This document shows positions 10,660 through 21,726 of a stretch of DNA of 64,000 nt, piece by piece. The stretch's first letter is position 1. The number at the start of each line of letters is the position of its first letter. The translations under genes were made by a program, and so were the position numbers. This DNA is from Rhizomys pruinosus (lineage: Eukaryota > Chordata > Mammalia > Rodentia > Spalacidae): NCBI GenBank assembly GCA_009823505.1, contig VZQC01004543.1, positions 849,163 through 913,162 of the forward strand, written 5' to 3'. The notes under the pieces were generated by a model. That model did no database searches. It was not told the origin of the DNA and worked only from the letters and a program-made list of their open reading frames with translations.

Positions 10660-11190
10660 GCTCCCGCAGGGAGAATGAGCTCTGATCATGGAAGGTCGGA
10701 GCTTGGAGGCTGAGGATTCCTCCCGCTTTGTTTTGCATGGTGGAAGATGGGTGTTTACCTTCTCAGCCATCCACATAGGAGAGCTGTAGGAACACTCGGC
10801 TTGCAACTTTTAGCTACATTTGTGAAGCATGGCTTCAGTTTTTAGAGGATGTAGCTCTGACCAGGCGCCACCTGGTGTCTACCAACTCTGACTGGTATCA
10901 AGTCACCAATTCTCCTTTGCTCCCCAGGGATTCACTAAGGATCCCTGTCTTTTTCTCATAACTTGGAAAATTCAAATTATATGATTTTCAATCATTTCCT
11001 TAGATAATAGACACTCACTCATCCTCCTGAAATAAAGCTACATTTATGTATTTCTCCGGAATATCTTGGTTTTTCCTTTTCAGTTGTAGAGCCAAAGGTT
11101 GTCTTTGGTAAAGAGAAGATAAATCCAAAATGCCGTTTGCATACTAATCAAATGAAATAGGTATTCCTCAAATCAATCTGCTTATTTATC
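10660..11190. other. Single-copy DNA
   Basis: No repeat family or exon that I can support. Confidence 0.5.
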
Positions 11191-11194
11191 CATT

Positions 11195-11425
11195 TAACAA
11201 ATATTTTTCCATGTACATAACACTGGAGAGAAAAGAATGAATAAAACAGATAAAACTCTCTGTTCAAGGAATTTTCATTTTAATGGGAATAGATAATGAA
11301 TTTAATAAAGAAAAAAGAGCATGTTAGTGATAAGCACCATGCAGAAAAATAAAATAAGGAAAGAGGACAGGAACTTGGGGAGAATCTGGAACTTTAGGGA
11401 TGGCAGGAAAGGCCCTGCCAGGGAG
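11195..11425 (+). mobile_element. L2-like LINE relic, sense
   Basis: Resembles the L2 3' region in order: catttaacaaatatttttccatg, then gaatgaataaaacagataaaactctctgttc, then gagcatgttagtgataagc, then gggatggcaggaaaggccc. Old and diverged. Confidence 0.5.
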
Positions 11426-11839
11426 ATGGCAGAGTCATCTGGGCCTGTGGGGCTTCTTGAGAGTGACAAGGACAGAGCGAGAAAAGGAGAAAGGAGATAA
11501 AGAGACCCATGCAAATGTCCCAGGCTGGTGATGGTTGGGCTGTTCTCCAAGGTTCTATTCTCTGCGCTGTGATTGTTCCATTATGAGCATTTCCTAGGCT
11601 GAGCTCACGTGTGGCCATTGTTTCAACTGGCAGCTATAAAGGGGAGATTCCTAAGTCCGTGTCTCTCCTAACTGTATTTCCGGAGATTTATACCAGGATC
11701 TTTCCCTATCTCAGAAACATGGCCACAGCCCCCTCAAACTCAAGGTATGAACTGAAATCTATCACCCACACAAACCTCCGTGGGTTTCACATCCCTCTTA
11801 GAGGATGGTCCCACCATCCACCTAGTTGCTCAAGCTGGA

Positions 11840-12330
11840 GAGCAGAGTGTCATTCCTGACCCCTGTCCTTGACATCTGACCATTCTTTTTCATACCCAGT
11901 TCAACTAGTCACAAAGTGTTGTTGACTTGAGAATTCCTCCATCTCTCAGACCCACCTCTCTGTCTCCACTGATATTTGCAAAGTTCAGGCTTTTAGCACC
12001 TCATCCTGGATTGTTGCTGTGCCTTCCTACATCCTCTTGCCCCAAATCTGGCCTTTCCTGAAGCCTTTCTTAGAGATAGCTATTTTTTTTCTTGAAGAGT
12101 AAATCTGACATTTTCTTCCCTATTTAAAGCTGTTGATGGTTCTTTCATGCCCCTATACAACATTAATGTTCTTGGCCTGGCACACAAGCCCTGGGTCTGA
12201 TAGCCTATCTAGACTTCTAGATCTTCTGTGATCTTTTCCATACCCTATATTCATCTCACTGATCAACACTCATGGCTCCCAGGATAGGCCTGCTGGGCCC
12301 CTTCCTGTCACCATTGCTTGTTACATTTTT
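11840..12330 (-). mobile_element. L2-like LINE relic, antisense
   Basis: Pyrimidine-rich reverse-complement L2 pattern: gacccacctctctgtctccactg, then gtaaatctgacattttcttccc, then cttggcctggcacacaagccctggg and tgatcttttccatacc. No reading frame survives. Confidence 0.5.
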
Positions 12331-12950
12331 TTTCCATGTAGGGTGCTTGGCCTTCTCCATCAAGCCTTTAGAATTTGGGTTTTCAATTCTCAGCTCTGGA
12401 AAGATTACTCTAAAATGCTAGACTTACCATAGTCTCTTAAATTCAGGCAGAGGATACAAGACTGCTGGACCAGAGACAAAGAAAAGCTTGTTATAGAAAT
12501 AACAGTTTGTGGGAGCATCGTTCTCTTATATTGATTCTCTCAGCTTAGTTTCTAAAATGTGAAGTCACAAAGGTCAGGTGACACTTGCCATGTGGTGGGT
12601 TGCCATACAGAAGAATCTGAGCCTTGAGAACTATTATGAATTACAAGCTACCTTGCTGAATCTTTACCCCCAAGAGAAAGACATTGTCTTTATTGCTATC
12701 AATAGTAAATACATCTGCCTGTTTCTCTGGAGGGAAATATTATTTCTGTGTTCCCAAGATGACTGCTATAGAAAAATTCTTTAGAAAATCTGAACAAAGG
12801 GCAGTTAGTGTTTTTGCTCACAGACTGCAGAAACTGGAGCGGCTCATGGAGAATACCGTCACATCACGTGTCTCTGAAATTGCTTAGTCTTCTTATGCTT
12901 TCTCCATGTACTCTAGGTGTGTTGAGGAGGGAAGAGCATGGTTTCCTTCC
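12331..12950. other. Single-copy DNA
   Basis: Two open frames of 67-68 codons overlap here. They show no homology that I recognise. Confidence 0.5.
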
Positions 12951-13109
12951 ATTGCTGTGGTGGTTTGAATGAGAATGTCCCCCATAGGCTTCAAGTATTC
13001 AGACATTTTGTCCCCAGTTGGTGGTGCTGATTTAGGAGGTTTTAGAAGGTGTGGCCATGCTGGACGAAGTACGTTACTGGGGTGGGCTTAGTGAGTTTAA
13101 CAAGACTTG

Positions 13110-13110
<1 letters not shown>

Positions 13111-13166
<56 letters not shown>
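13111..13166. repeat. (CT)n microsatellite within the LTR
   Basis: About 28 CT units interrupting the LTR body. Confidence 0.95.
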
Positions 13167-13170
<4 letters not shown>

Positions 13171-13207
13171 TCCTGTGCTCATTGTGAGATGTGAACTTCG
13201 GCTTTCT

Positions 13208-13361
13208 TCTTTTTTTTTTTCTTGGTCTTTTCGAGAGAGGGTCTCCCTGTAGTCCCAGCTGTCCTGGAATTCGCTCTGTAGACCAGGCTGGCCTTGAACT
13301 CACAAAGATCCGACTGCCTCTGCCTCCCAAGTGCTAGGATTAAAGGCATGCGCCACCCAGC
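13208..13361 (-). mobile_element. B1 SINE, antisense, inserted into the solo LTR
   Basis: Complete reverse-complement B1 with the 16-bp duplication tgaacttcggctttct at 13,192-13,207 and 13,362-13,377. It is younger than the LTR. Confidence 0.95.
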
Positions 13362-13527
13362 TGAACTTCGGCTTTCTACTCCAGCCCTGGCCACCATGCC
13401 TGCAGCCACAATGGCCTCCAATTCCTTGGAACCGTCAATCATAAGCTTAAATAAACTCTTCCTTTTATAAGTTCCCTTGGTCATGGTGGTTTTATCACAG
13501 CGACAGAAAAGTGTCTAATACAATTGC

Positions 13528-13905
13528 TATGTGTCCAGGACTGGAGCTAGTGCATAGTAAACACAAAGTAGATACTGATGGGAGGAGTGAATGATGGAAG
13601 GTTGGGGGCAGTGATCCCCACCCAAGTGGGAGCAGAGCTGCAGAGCAGGGCTGACGATTCTAACAATGGGTCAGGGATTTTTAAGGGACTATGCTTAAGT
13701 ATTGGGGAGAATATTACATGAATAGAAAGTGTCAGTTACAAGTATTCCAATATTTTCCTCCTTTCTCCACTCTTCTAGAGCATGCAGTCCTAATCTTAAT
13801 AGGAAGAGACAACAAATTAAAAAGAGTATCATGTGAGATGTACAGATCTTCAGGATGATTTCTGTGCTATTTATTTGAATCTCAACTTCTCTAAGATAAT
13901 GACTA
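13528..13905. other. Single-copy DNA
   Basis: Nothing recognised. Confidence 0.5.
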
Positions 13906-13920
13906 ATAGAAAATCAAAGG

Positions 13921-14115
13921 TTAGGAGTGCTGACTGCTCTTGCAGAGGACCCAGGTTCGATCTCCAGCACCCACATGGCGGCTGAGAACCGTCTTTAATT
14001 CCAGTTCCAGGGGAATCCAACACCCTCTTCTGACCTCCGTGGCTTTGCACGACACGGGTGCACCAACCTACATGCAGACAGTACATTCATAAACATAAAA
14101 AATAAATACAATTAA
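13921..14115 (+). mobile_element. B2 SINE, sense, 5'-truncated
   Basis: Lacks the first about 25 bp of the B2 head. It begins ttaggagtgctgactgctcttgc and ends in an A-rich tail. The duplication aaatcaaag occurs near 13,911 and again near 14,120. Short form of B2 (single ccagttccagggg block). Confidence 0.85.
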
Positions 14116-14271
14116 AAAAAAATCAAAGTTGCCATTGAAGAATTTTGATATAATGATAACACCTACTGGAATATAAGTTCCATAAAGATAAATATTTTTG
14201 AGATCATGAGTCCATAATACATTTTTGTTGATTAAATTAAAGGGTCGTATCTTTTTGACATTCATTATATG

Positions 14272-14400
14272 CTCATGGATGAAGCTAAGGACTTAATGTA
14301 CTTCATCTAATTTGCACAGAGACTCATGAAGCAGGTACCATGTAATCCCCATGTTTTAGATGCAGAATAGAGGCTTTAGAGAAACAAAGTCTTCTCTGGG
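14272..14400 (+). mobile_element. MIR-like SINE, weak
   Basis: Resembles a MIR/MIR3 tail: acttcatctaatttgcacagag, then gaagcaggtaccatgtaatcccc. Low similarity. Confidence 0.4.
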
Positions 14401-14710
14401 ACCATGTTTTAGGAAATGCTGTGTGGATTTAGGATATGATGATTCAAAGGACTGACTCCCCAGAAGGCATTTCTCTGTTACAAACAAGTGCCAGTGCTGG
14501 TTCTCAGATGAAGCAGGGGTAGAACATCCATCCACCTTATGTATTTTTACTCTGCCATGATTTAATCCTATAACTTGAGAGTGTAATTTGACAAGAAGTG
14601 TACAATTGAATGAAATCAAATTGCTGATATTTATATCTTTTGATCTAGAGAAATTCCAATTTCATACATTTCTCTATAAAATATATGTAAAGCATTATCT
14701 TTGATGCTGC
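14401..14710. other. Single-copy DNA
   Basis: Nothing recognised. Confidence 0.5.
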
Positions 14711-14757
14711 TGCTTTTTTTAAAAAATTTATTTATTTATATATATATATATTTTTTT

Positions 14758-15001
14758 TTTTTAATTTTTTTTTTTTATTTTTGTATGTGTATGAATGTAT
14801 TGTCGCATCAGGTTCTGTGCACCGTGTCGTGCAATGCCGCGGAGGTCAGAAGAGGGTCTCGGATTCCCCTGGAAGCTGGAGTTCTCCTGGAATTGGAGTT
14901 AAGGACGGTCTTAGCCGCCATGTGGGTGCTGGGGATCGAAACCCGGGTCCTCTGCAGAGAGCGTCGGTTGCTCTTAACCGCTAGGCTATCTCTCCAGCCC
15001 C
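14758..15001 (-). mobile_element. B2 SINE, antisense, in the 3' tail of an L1
   Basis: Reverse-complement long-form B2. Similar T/A-rich sequence (tatttatatatatttt) lies on both sides, so it entered the A-rich tail of the adjacent antisense L1. It has several single-base deletions compared with other copies (tgtcgcatcag for tgtctgcatgcag). Confidence 0.85.
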
Positions 15002-17160
15002 TATTTATATATATTTTTTAAAACTAGACCCATGTCCCCCACCACATTCCCCCCACAGAACTCATGCATTCTGCCAAACATGCTTTTCTCTCTTTCTCAG
15101 TCTTTCTCAATATTCTCCATGTGGAAGTTGACTGTTTTGAGCGAAGTTCACTGTTTCAGTCAGTTCTTGATGCAGTCCTTTCTGTTGTTGTTGTTGTTCC
15201 AATATGCATCACTCCCAACTGCTTTGGATAAAAGCTCAGGGGGCATGCACAAGAAATACTTGCAACTAGGTAATTGGCACTAGCATCCACAGATGAGGGA
15301 TACCATCTGTCGTTTGTTTTTCTGGGACTGTGTTACCTCACTCAGCATGTTGTCCTCTAGCTCCAGCCATTTTCCTGCAAAGCTCATGATGTCATCTTTC
15401 TTTACTGCTGCATGGAACTCCATTGTGTAGATGTACCACATTTTCTCTCTCCACTCATCAGTTGAGGGGCATTTGGGTTGGTTCCAGCTCCTTGCTATTG
15501 TGAAGAGGCTGAAATAAACATGGCCATGCATGTATCTCTGCAGTGGGGTGAGTCTTGAGGGTACAATGCCTAGGATGTTATGGCTGGGTCAGGTGGCAAG
15601 TTCCATTCCAAGTCTTCCAAGGGTTCTCCCCACACTGCTTTCCATAGTGGTTGTATGATTTACATTCCCACCAGCAGTGGATGAGTGTTCCCCTTTCCCC
15701 ACACCTCTCCAGCATTTGTATTGTTTTCTTGATCCTAGCCAGTCTTATTGGAGTAAGATGGTATCTTAAAGTGGTTTTGATTTGCATTTCCTTAAGTTAG
15801 TGATGTTGAACACTTCTTAAGGTGTTTCTCAGCCATCTCTATTCTCATTTGTGAAATGTCTGTTCAGCTCTTTGCTCCATCTATTGAGTGGGTCATTTGT
15901 TTTCTTTTTTCTTTGTTTTTTGAGTAGTTTATATATTCTGGAAATCAATGTTTTGTCAGATGTTTCTGCAGTGAAGATTTCCTCCCACTCTGTGGGATTT
16001 CTCTTCACTTCCTTGATTGTTTCTTTTGATGTACAGAAGCTTTTGAGTTTAATGAGGTCCCATTTGTCAATTGTCCACCTTAATTCTTGCGTAGCTGCTG
16101 TCTAACTTAGGAAGTCTTTTCCTATGCCCATGTCTTGTAGTTTGCTGCCAACTTTTTCTTCTATCGCCTTCAGAGGTTGGGTTTCACACTGAGGTCTTTG
16201 ATCCATCTGGAGTTGAGTTTTGTACAGGGCGAGAGGTAGTGGTTTAATTTCATCCTTCTACAAGTGGTGATCCAGTTTTGCCAACACCATTTGCTGAAGA
16301 TGCTGTCTTTTCTCCATTGTGGCTTCTTGGCCCCCTTGTCAAAATGAGATGGCTGAAATTGTATGTGCTCAGATTTGGATCTTCGGTTTTGTTCCATTGG
16401 TCAACAGGTCTGTTTTTGTGCCAGTACCAGGCTGTTTTTATGACTATAGCCCTGTAGTATAGTTTAAAATCTGGTATAGAGATCCCTCCTGTGTAGCTCT
16501 TTTCACTCAGGATTGATTTGGCTATTCGGGGTCTTTTGTTTCTCCAAATGAATTTAAGAACTTTTGTTTCCAAGCCTGTGAAGAAACTCTTGGGGATTTT
16601 GATTGGGATTGCATTAAATCTATACAAGAGTTTTGGTAAAATGGACATTTTTACAATGTTAATTTTCCCAATCCATGAGCATGGGAGGTTTTTCCATCTT
16701 CTGATGTCTTCTTCAATTTCTTTCTTTAAAGGTTTAAAATTTTTGTTGTAGAGATCTTTGGTGTCTTTGGTTAGGTTTGTTCCTAGGTATTTTATTGTTT
16801 ATGAGGCTATTGTGAGTGGGAAGGTCTCTTTGAATTCTTTCTCCAGTTGCTTGTTCTTGGTGTAGAGAAAGGCCATTGATTTTTTAAGGTTAATTTTGTA
16901 TCCTGCCACTTTGCTGAAACTGTTAATCATTTCTAGGAGTTTTCTGGTGGAGTTTTTAGCATCCCTTAAGTAAACAATCATATCATCAGCAAATAGGGAT
17001 AGCTTGACTTCCTCTTTTCCAATTAGTACTCCTTTAATTTCCTTTTCTTGCCTTATTGCTCTAGCAAGTGTTTCAAGCACTATATTGAAGAGGAGTGGTG
17101 ACAGGGGGCAGCCTTGCCAAGTTCCTACCTTTAAAGGGAATGTTTCTCTCATTTCCCCCA
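15002..17160 (-). mobile_element. 5'-truncated L1, antisense, with ORF2 C-terminal half
   Basis: About 2.15 kb of L1 in reverse complement: 3' UTR (15,013-15,275), then the ORF2 C-terminus and most of the reverse transcriptase. On the minus strand, 17,161-16,799 is an open 120-codon stretch with the RT block [14 protein letters not shown] and the catalytic FADD motif (about 16,982-16,993). 16,648-16,250 carries the downstream ...[21 protein letters not shown]... region. Several frameshifts lie in the C-terminal part, so this is a dead 5'-truncated copy. Confidence 0.92.
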
Positions 17161-17173
17161 TGGTGATGTTGCT

Positions 17174-17349
17174 ATTAATTAATTAATTAATTAATTTATT
17201 TATTTTGTCTTTTCAAGACACGTTCTCCCTGTAGCCCCAGCTGTCCTGGAACTCACTCTGTAGACCAGGCTAGGCCTTGAACTCACAAAGATCCACCTGC
17301 CTCTGCCTCCCAAGTGCTAGGATTAAAGGCGTGTGACACCATGCCCAGC
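17174..17349 (-). mobile_element. B1 SINE, antisense, at the L1 5' junction
   Basis: Reverse-complement B1 with an (ATTA)n tail. Target-site duplication tggtgatgttgct at 17,161-17,173 and 17,350-17,362. Confidence 0.93.
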
Positions 17350-17362
17350 TGGTGATGTTGCT

Positions 17363-17505
17363 TTTAATAAGCAGCTTTAGAAACATTGATTACCCAGAGT
17401 GCAGTGTGTGCTGCAGTCTGGAGGCCAGTCATGAGACAAACCTGACCATTTACATGGGTGCTGGGATCACTCAGGGGACGTGTTTTGTGGAAAATAGGAG
17501 AGAGA

Positions 17506-17561
<56 letters not shown>

Positions 17562-18029
17562 CTTAGACCTATGAGGTCTAAAAGCACATAGGACAGGGCC
17601 AATAGTGAAGGCCATAGTCAGTATTGAACACAGCTATCCTAGTGAAAATCACATTAGCCACAAGGTTTCTGAGTAACTATAATATTAAATTTTATCATGT
17701 GGGTGAGGCTTAATTCAGAAGTCCCATCCAAGGACACATACTTTGCAGTCTCTTATTCTCTAAAACTTAGCCAGTAGTGCCCTGTATGCATTGCACTCTG
17801 TCATTCAAGGAGGCTTTGCTGCTGGGAGTTGAGGGATGCACTTTTACTCTTTCTGCCCCTATGTTCGAAACAAAGATTTCGCTGATAAAGATCACAGTCT
17901 AAGTTACATATAAGTTTTAATCCAAAATGCTTTATTATTTCACTTTATTTATTTATTTATTTATTTATTTATTATTTTTTACTTCCTGGTCCTGAGGTTT
18001 CAAACCAGATCCTTACATATGCTAGGCAA
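17363..18029. other. Single-copy DNA with GA and ATTT tracts and an ID remnant
   Basis: Contains (GA)n at about 17,507-17,558 and (ATTT)n at about 17,945-17,975. At 17,985-18,029 is the antisense end of an ID-like SINE, cut by the L1 insertion at 18,030. No exon seen. This segment is repeated, with small deletions, at 20,779-21,440. Confidence 0.7.
17507..17558. repeat. (GA)n microsatellite
   Basis: About 26 GA units after a short impure lead-in. Confidence 0.95.
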
Positions 18030-18041
18030 GAACTCACTTTT

Positions 18042-18862
18042 TTTTCACATAAATTTATTTATTTATTTATTTATTTATTTTTTAAATTTTTATTTATTTC
18101 TGTATGTGTATCAATGTACTGTCTGCATGCAAGTCTGTGCACCCGTGTCGTGCAATGCCGCGGAGGTCAGAAGAGGGTCTCGGATTCCCCTGGAACTGGA
18201 GTTCTCCTGGAATTGGAGTTTCAGACGGCTCTCAGCCGCCATGTGGGTGCTGGGGATCGAACCCGGGTCCTCTGTAAGAGCGGTCGGCGCTCTTAACCGC
18301 TAGGCCATCTCTCCAGCCCTATTTATTTATTTATTTATTTTTAACAAATCTAGACCCGTGTTCCCGTTCATTCCCCCACCCCGCCAGAGCTCATGCATTC
18401 TGCCAGACATGCTTTCCATCTCTTAGTCATTCTCAATATTTTCCATGGGGAAGTTGACTGTTTTGAGCAGAAGTTCACTGTTTCAGTCAGTTCTTTGATG
18501 CAGTCTTTTCTGTTGTTGTTGTTGTTTCCAAAATGCGTTGTGCCCAACTGCTTTGGACAAAAGCTCAGGGGGCCCTATACAAGAAATACTTACAATTGGG
18601 TAATTGGCACTAGCATCCACAGATGAGGGATACCATTCGTCGTTTGTTTTTCTGGGACTGTGTTACTTCACTCAGCATGATGTCCTCTAGCTCCAGCCAT
18701 TTTCCTGCAAAGCTCGTGATGTCGTCTTTCTTTACTGCTGCATAGAACTCCATTGTGTAGATGTACCACATTTTCTCTATCCACTTGTCAGTTGAGGGGC
18801 ATTTAGGTTGGTTCCAGCTCCTTGCTATTGTGAAGAGAGCTGCAATAAACATGGCCGTGCAT
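18042..18862 (-). mobile_element. 5'-truncated L1, antisense, left part, ending at an assembly N
   Basis: Begins with the L1 3' terminus (ttttcacataaattta, the reverse complement of the tail seen at 5,540-5,560). It is interrupted by a B2, then continues through 3' UTR (18,344 on) into the ORF2 C-terminus until the N at 18,863. The target-site duplication gaactcactttt at 18,030-18,041 has its partner at 22,402-22,413. So the element originally ended at about 22,401, and the duplicated block lies inside its apparent span. Confidence 0.85.
18082..18320 (-). mobile_element. B2 SINE, antisense (long form), inside the L1 tail
   Basis: Complete reverse-complement B2 flanked by (ATTT)n-type L1 tail sequence on both sides (18,050-18,081 and 18,321-18,343). 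Confidence 0.9.
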
Positions 18863-18863
18863 N
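18863..18863. other. Single N: assembly join
   Basis: The only ambiguous base in the region. The sequence to the right restarts at a position equivalent to 15,413, i.e. inside the previous L1. Confidence 0.97.
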
Positions 18864-18864
18864 T

Positions 18865-20580
18865 TGGAACTCCATTGTGTAGATGTACCACATTTTTTCT
18901 CTCCACTCTCGTTGAGGGGCATTTGGGTTGGTTCCAACTCCTTTCTATTGTGAGAGCTGAATAAACATGGCCATGCATGTCTCTCTGCAGTGGGGTGAGT
19001 CTTGAGGGTACATGCCAGGAGTGGTTTGGCTGGGTCAGGTGGCAAGTTCCTTCCAAGTCTTCCAAGGGTTTTCTCACCCACTGCTTTCCATAGTGGCTGT
19101 ATGAGTTTACATTCCCACCAGCAGTGGATGAGTGTTCCCCTTTCCCCACAACCTCTCCAGCATTTTGTTTTCTTGGATCCTAGCCAGTCTTATTGGCGTA
19201 GATGGTATCTTAAAGTGGTTTTGATTTGCATTTCCTTAAGATTAGTGATGTTGAACACTTCTTAAGGTGTTTCTCAGCCATCTCAATTCCTCATTTGTGA
19301 AATGTCTGTTCCAGCTCTTTGCTCCATCTATTGAGTGGTCATTTGTTTTCCTTTTTTCTTGTTTTTTGAGTAGTTTATATATTTGGAATCATGCTTTGTC
19401 AGATGTTTCTTGCAGTGAAGATTTCCTCCCACTCTGTGGGATTTCTCCTTCACTTCCTTGATTGTTTCTTTGATGTACAGAAGCTTTGAGTTTAATGAGG
19501 TCCCATTTGTCAATTGTCCACCTTAATTCTTGCGTAGCTGCTGTCTAACTTGGAAGTCTTTTCCTATGCCCATGTCTTGTAGTTTGCTGCCAATTTTTCT
19601 TCTATCGCCTTAAGAGGTTGGGTTTCACACTGAGGTCTTGATATCATTTGGAGTTGAGTTTTGTACAGGGCGAGAGGTAGTGTTTAATTTCATCCTTCTA
19701 AAGTGGTGATCCGTTTGCCACACCATTTGCTGAGATGCTGTCTTTTCTCCATTGTGGCTTCTTGGCCCCTTGTCAAATGAGATGGCTGAAATTGTATGTG
19801 CTCAGGTTTGGATCTTTGATTTTGTTCATTGTCAAGCAGGTCTGTTTTTGTGCCAGTACCAGGCTGTTTTTATGACTATAGCCCTGTATTATAGTTTGAA
19901 GTCTGGTATAGAGATCTCCCCTGTGTAGCTCTTTTTGCTCAGGGTTGTTTTGGCTTCAGGGTCTTTTTTTTTCCAAATGATTTAAGGACTTTTTTCCCCA
20001 AGCTGTGGAAGAACTCTTGGGGATTTTGATTGGAATTGCGTAAATTATACAGAGTTTGGGTAGAATGGATATTTTACAATGTTAATTTCCCAATCCATGA
20101 ACATGGGAGGTTTTTCCATCTTCTGATGTCTCAATTTCTTTCTTTAAAGGTTTAAAATTTTTGTGTAGAGATCTTTGGTGTCTTTGGTTAGGTTTGTTCC
20201 TAGGTATTTTATTGTTTATGAGGTTATTTGAGTGGGAAGGTCTTTTTCCTTGATTCTTTCTCCAGTTGCTTGTTCTTGGTTAAGAAAGGCATTGATTTTT
20301 TAAGTTAATTTTGTATCCTGCCACTTTGCTGAAACTGTTAATCATTTCTAGGAGTTTTCTGGTGGAGTTTTTAGCATCCCTTAAGTACAATCATATCATC
20401 AGCAAAATAGGGATAGCGTTGACTTCCTTTTTTTCCAATTAGTACTCCTTTAATTTTCCTTTTCTTGCCTTATTGCTCTAGCAAGTGTTTCAAGCACTAT
20501 ATTTGAAGAGGAGTGGTGACAGGGGGCAGCCTTGCCAAGTTCCTACCTTTAAAGGGAATGTTTCTCTCATTTCCCCCATG
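18865..20580 (-). mobile_element. L1 ORF2 3' half, antisense, error-rich copy
   Basis: Same L1 segment as 15,413-17,160. The frames are broken by frequent small deletions. No usable coding frame remains. Confidence 0.88.
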
Positions 20581-20592
20581 GTGATGTTGCTC

Positions 20593-20766
20593 TTAATTAA
20601 TTAATTAATTAATTTATTTATTTCTGTCTTTTCAGACACGTTCTCCCTGTAGCCCCAGCTTTCCGAACTCACTCTGTTAGACCAGGCTAGGCTGAACTCA
20701 CAAAGATCCACCTGCCTCTGCCTCCCAGTGCTAGGATTAAAGGCGTGTGACACCATGCCCAGCTGG
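20593..20766 (-). mobile_element. B1 SINE, antisense (copy 2)
   Basis: Counterpart of the 17,174 B1, with the same flanking tggtgatgttgct at about 20,580-20,592 and 20,764-20,776. Internal deletions (ctttccgaactc for ctgtcctggaactc). Confidence 0.88.
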
Positions 20767-20921
20767 TGATGTTGCTTTTATAAGCAGCTTTAGAAACATT
20801 GATTACCCAGAGTGCAGTGTGTGCTGCAGTCTGGAGGCCAGTCATGAGACAAATGACCATCTTACATGGGTGCTGGGATCACTCAGGGGACGTGTTTTGT
20901 GGAAAATAGGAGGAGAAGGAG

Positions 20922-20926
20922 GCGAG

Positions 20927-20976
<50 letters not shown>
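20922..20976. repeat. (GA)n microsatellite (copy 2)
   Basis: Counterpart of the tract at 17,507. Confidence 0.95.
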
Positions 20977-20980
<4 letters not shown>

Positions 20981-21494
20981 CTTAGAACCTATGAGGTCTA
21001 AAAGCACATAGGACAGGGCCAATAGTGAAGGCCATAGTCAGTATTGAACACAGCTATCCTAGTGAAAATCACATTAGCCACAAGGTTTCTGAGTAACTAT
21101 AATATTAAATTTTATCATGTGGGTGAGGCTTATCAGAAGCCCATCCAAGGAACACATACTTTGCAGTCTCTTATTCTCTAAAACTTAGCCAGTAGTGCCC
21201 TGTATGCATTGCACTCTGTCATTCAAGGAGGCTTTGCTGCTGGGAGTTGAGGGATGCACTTTACTCTTTCTGCCCCTTGTTCGAAACAAAGATTTCGCTG
21301 ATAAAGATCACAGTCTAAGTTACATATAAGTTTTAATCCAAAATGCTTATTATTTCACTTTATTTATTTATTTATTTATTTATTATATTTTTTACTTCCT
21401 GGTCCTGAGGTTTCAAACCAGATCCTTACATATGCTAGGCAAAAGAACTCACTTTTTTTTCACATAAATTATTTATTTATTATTATTTTATTTT

Positions 21495-21726
21495 AAATTT
21501 TTAATTTATTCTGTATGTGTATCATGTACTGTCTGCATGCAAGTCTGTGCACCCGTGTCGTGCAATGCCGCGGAGGTCAGAAGAGGGTCTCGGATTCCCC
21601 TGGAACTGGAGTTCTCCTGGAATTGGAGTTTCAGACGGCTCTCAGCCGCCATGTGGTGCTGGGACGAACCGGGTCCTCTGTAAGAGCGGTCGGCGCTCTT
21701 AACGCATAGTCCATCTCTCCAGCCCT
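21495..21726 (-). mobile_element. B2 SINE, antisense (copy 2)
   Basis: Counterpart of the 18,082 B2 with extra deletions near its right end (21,655-21,715). Confidence 0.88.

Larger units (their letters stand above)
12956..13522 (+). mobile_element. MaLR-type solo LTR, split by a CT tract and a B1
   Basis: Starts TGTGGTGGTTTGAATGAG and ends GTGTCTAATACA, i.e. TG...CA ends. It is flanked by the exact 5-bp duplication attgc (12,951-12,955 and 13,523-13,527), the size expected for ERVL/MaLR insertions. Contains a polyadenylation-like aataaa (13,449-13,454). A (CT)n tract and a younger B1 account for about 210 bp of its length. The family name (MT/ORR1 group) is from memory; the LTR structure is read directly. 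Confidence 0.8.

Noticed and set aside
16799..17161. Reverse-transcriptase frame as a possible host gene
   Set aside because: It is part of a 5'-truncated L1 ORF2. The L1 context, lost 5' end and downstream frameshifts show that it is not a domesticated gene.
18610..19149. 179-codon frame across the N
   Set aside because: It is L1 ORF2 C-terminus read twice across a join; the middle X marks the N.
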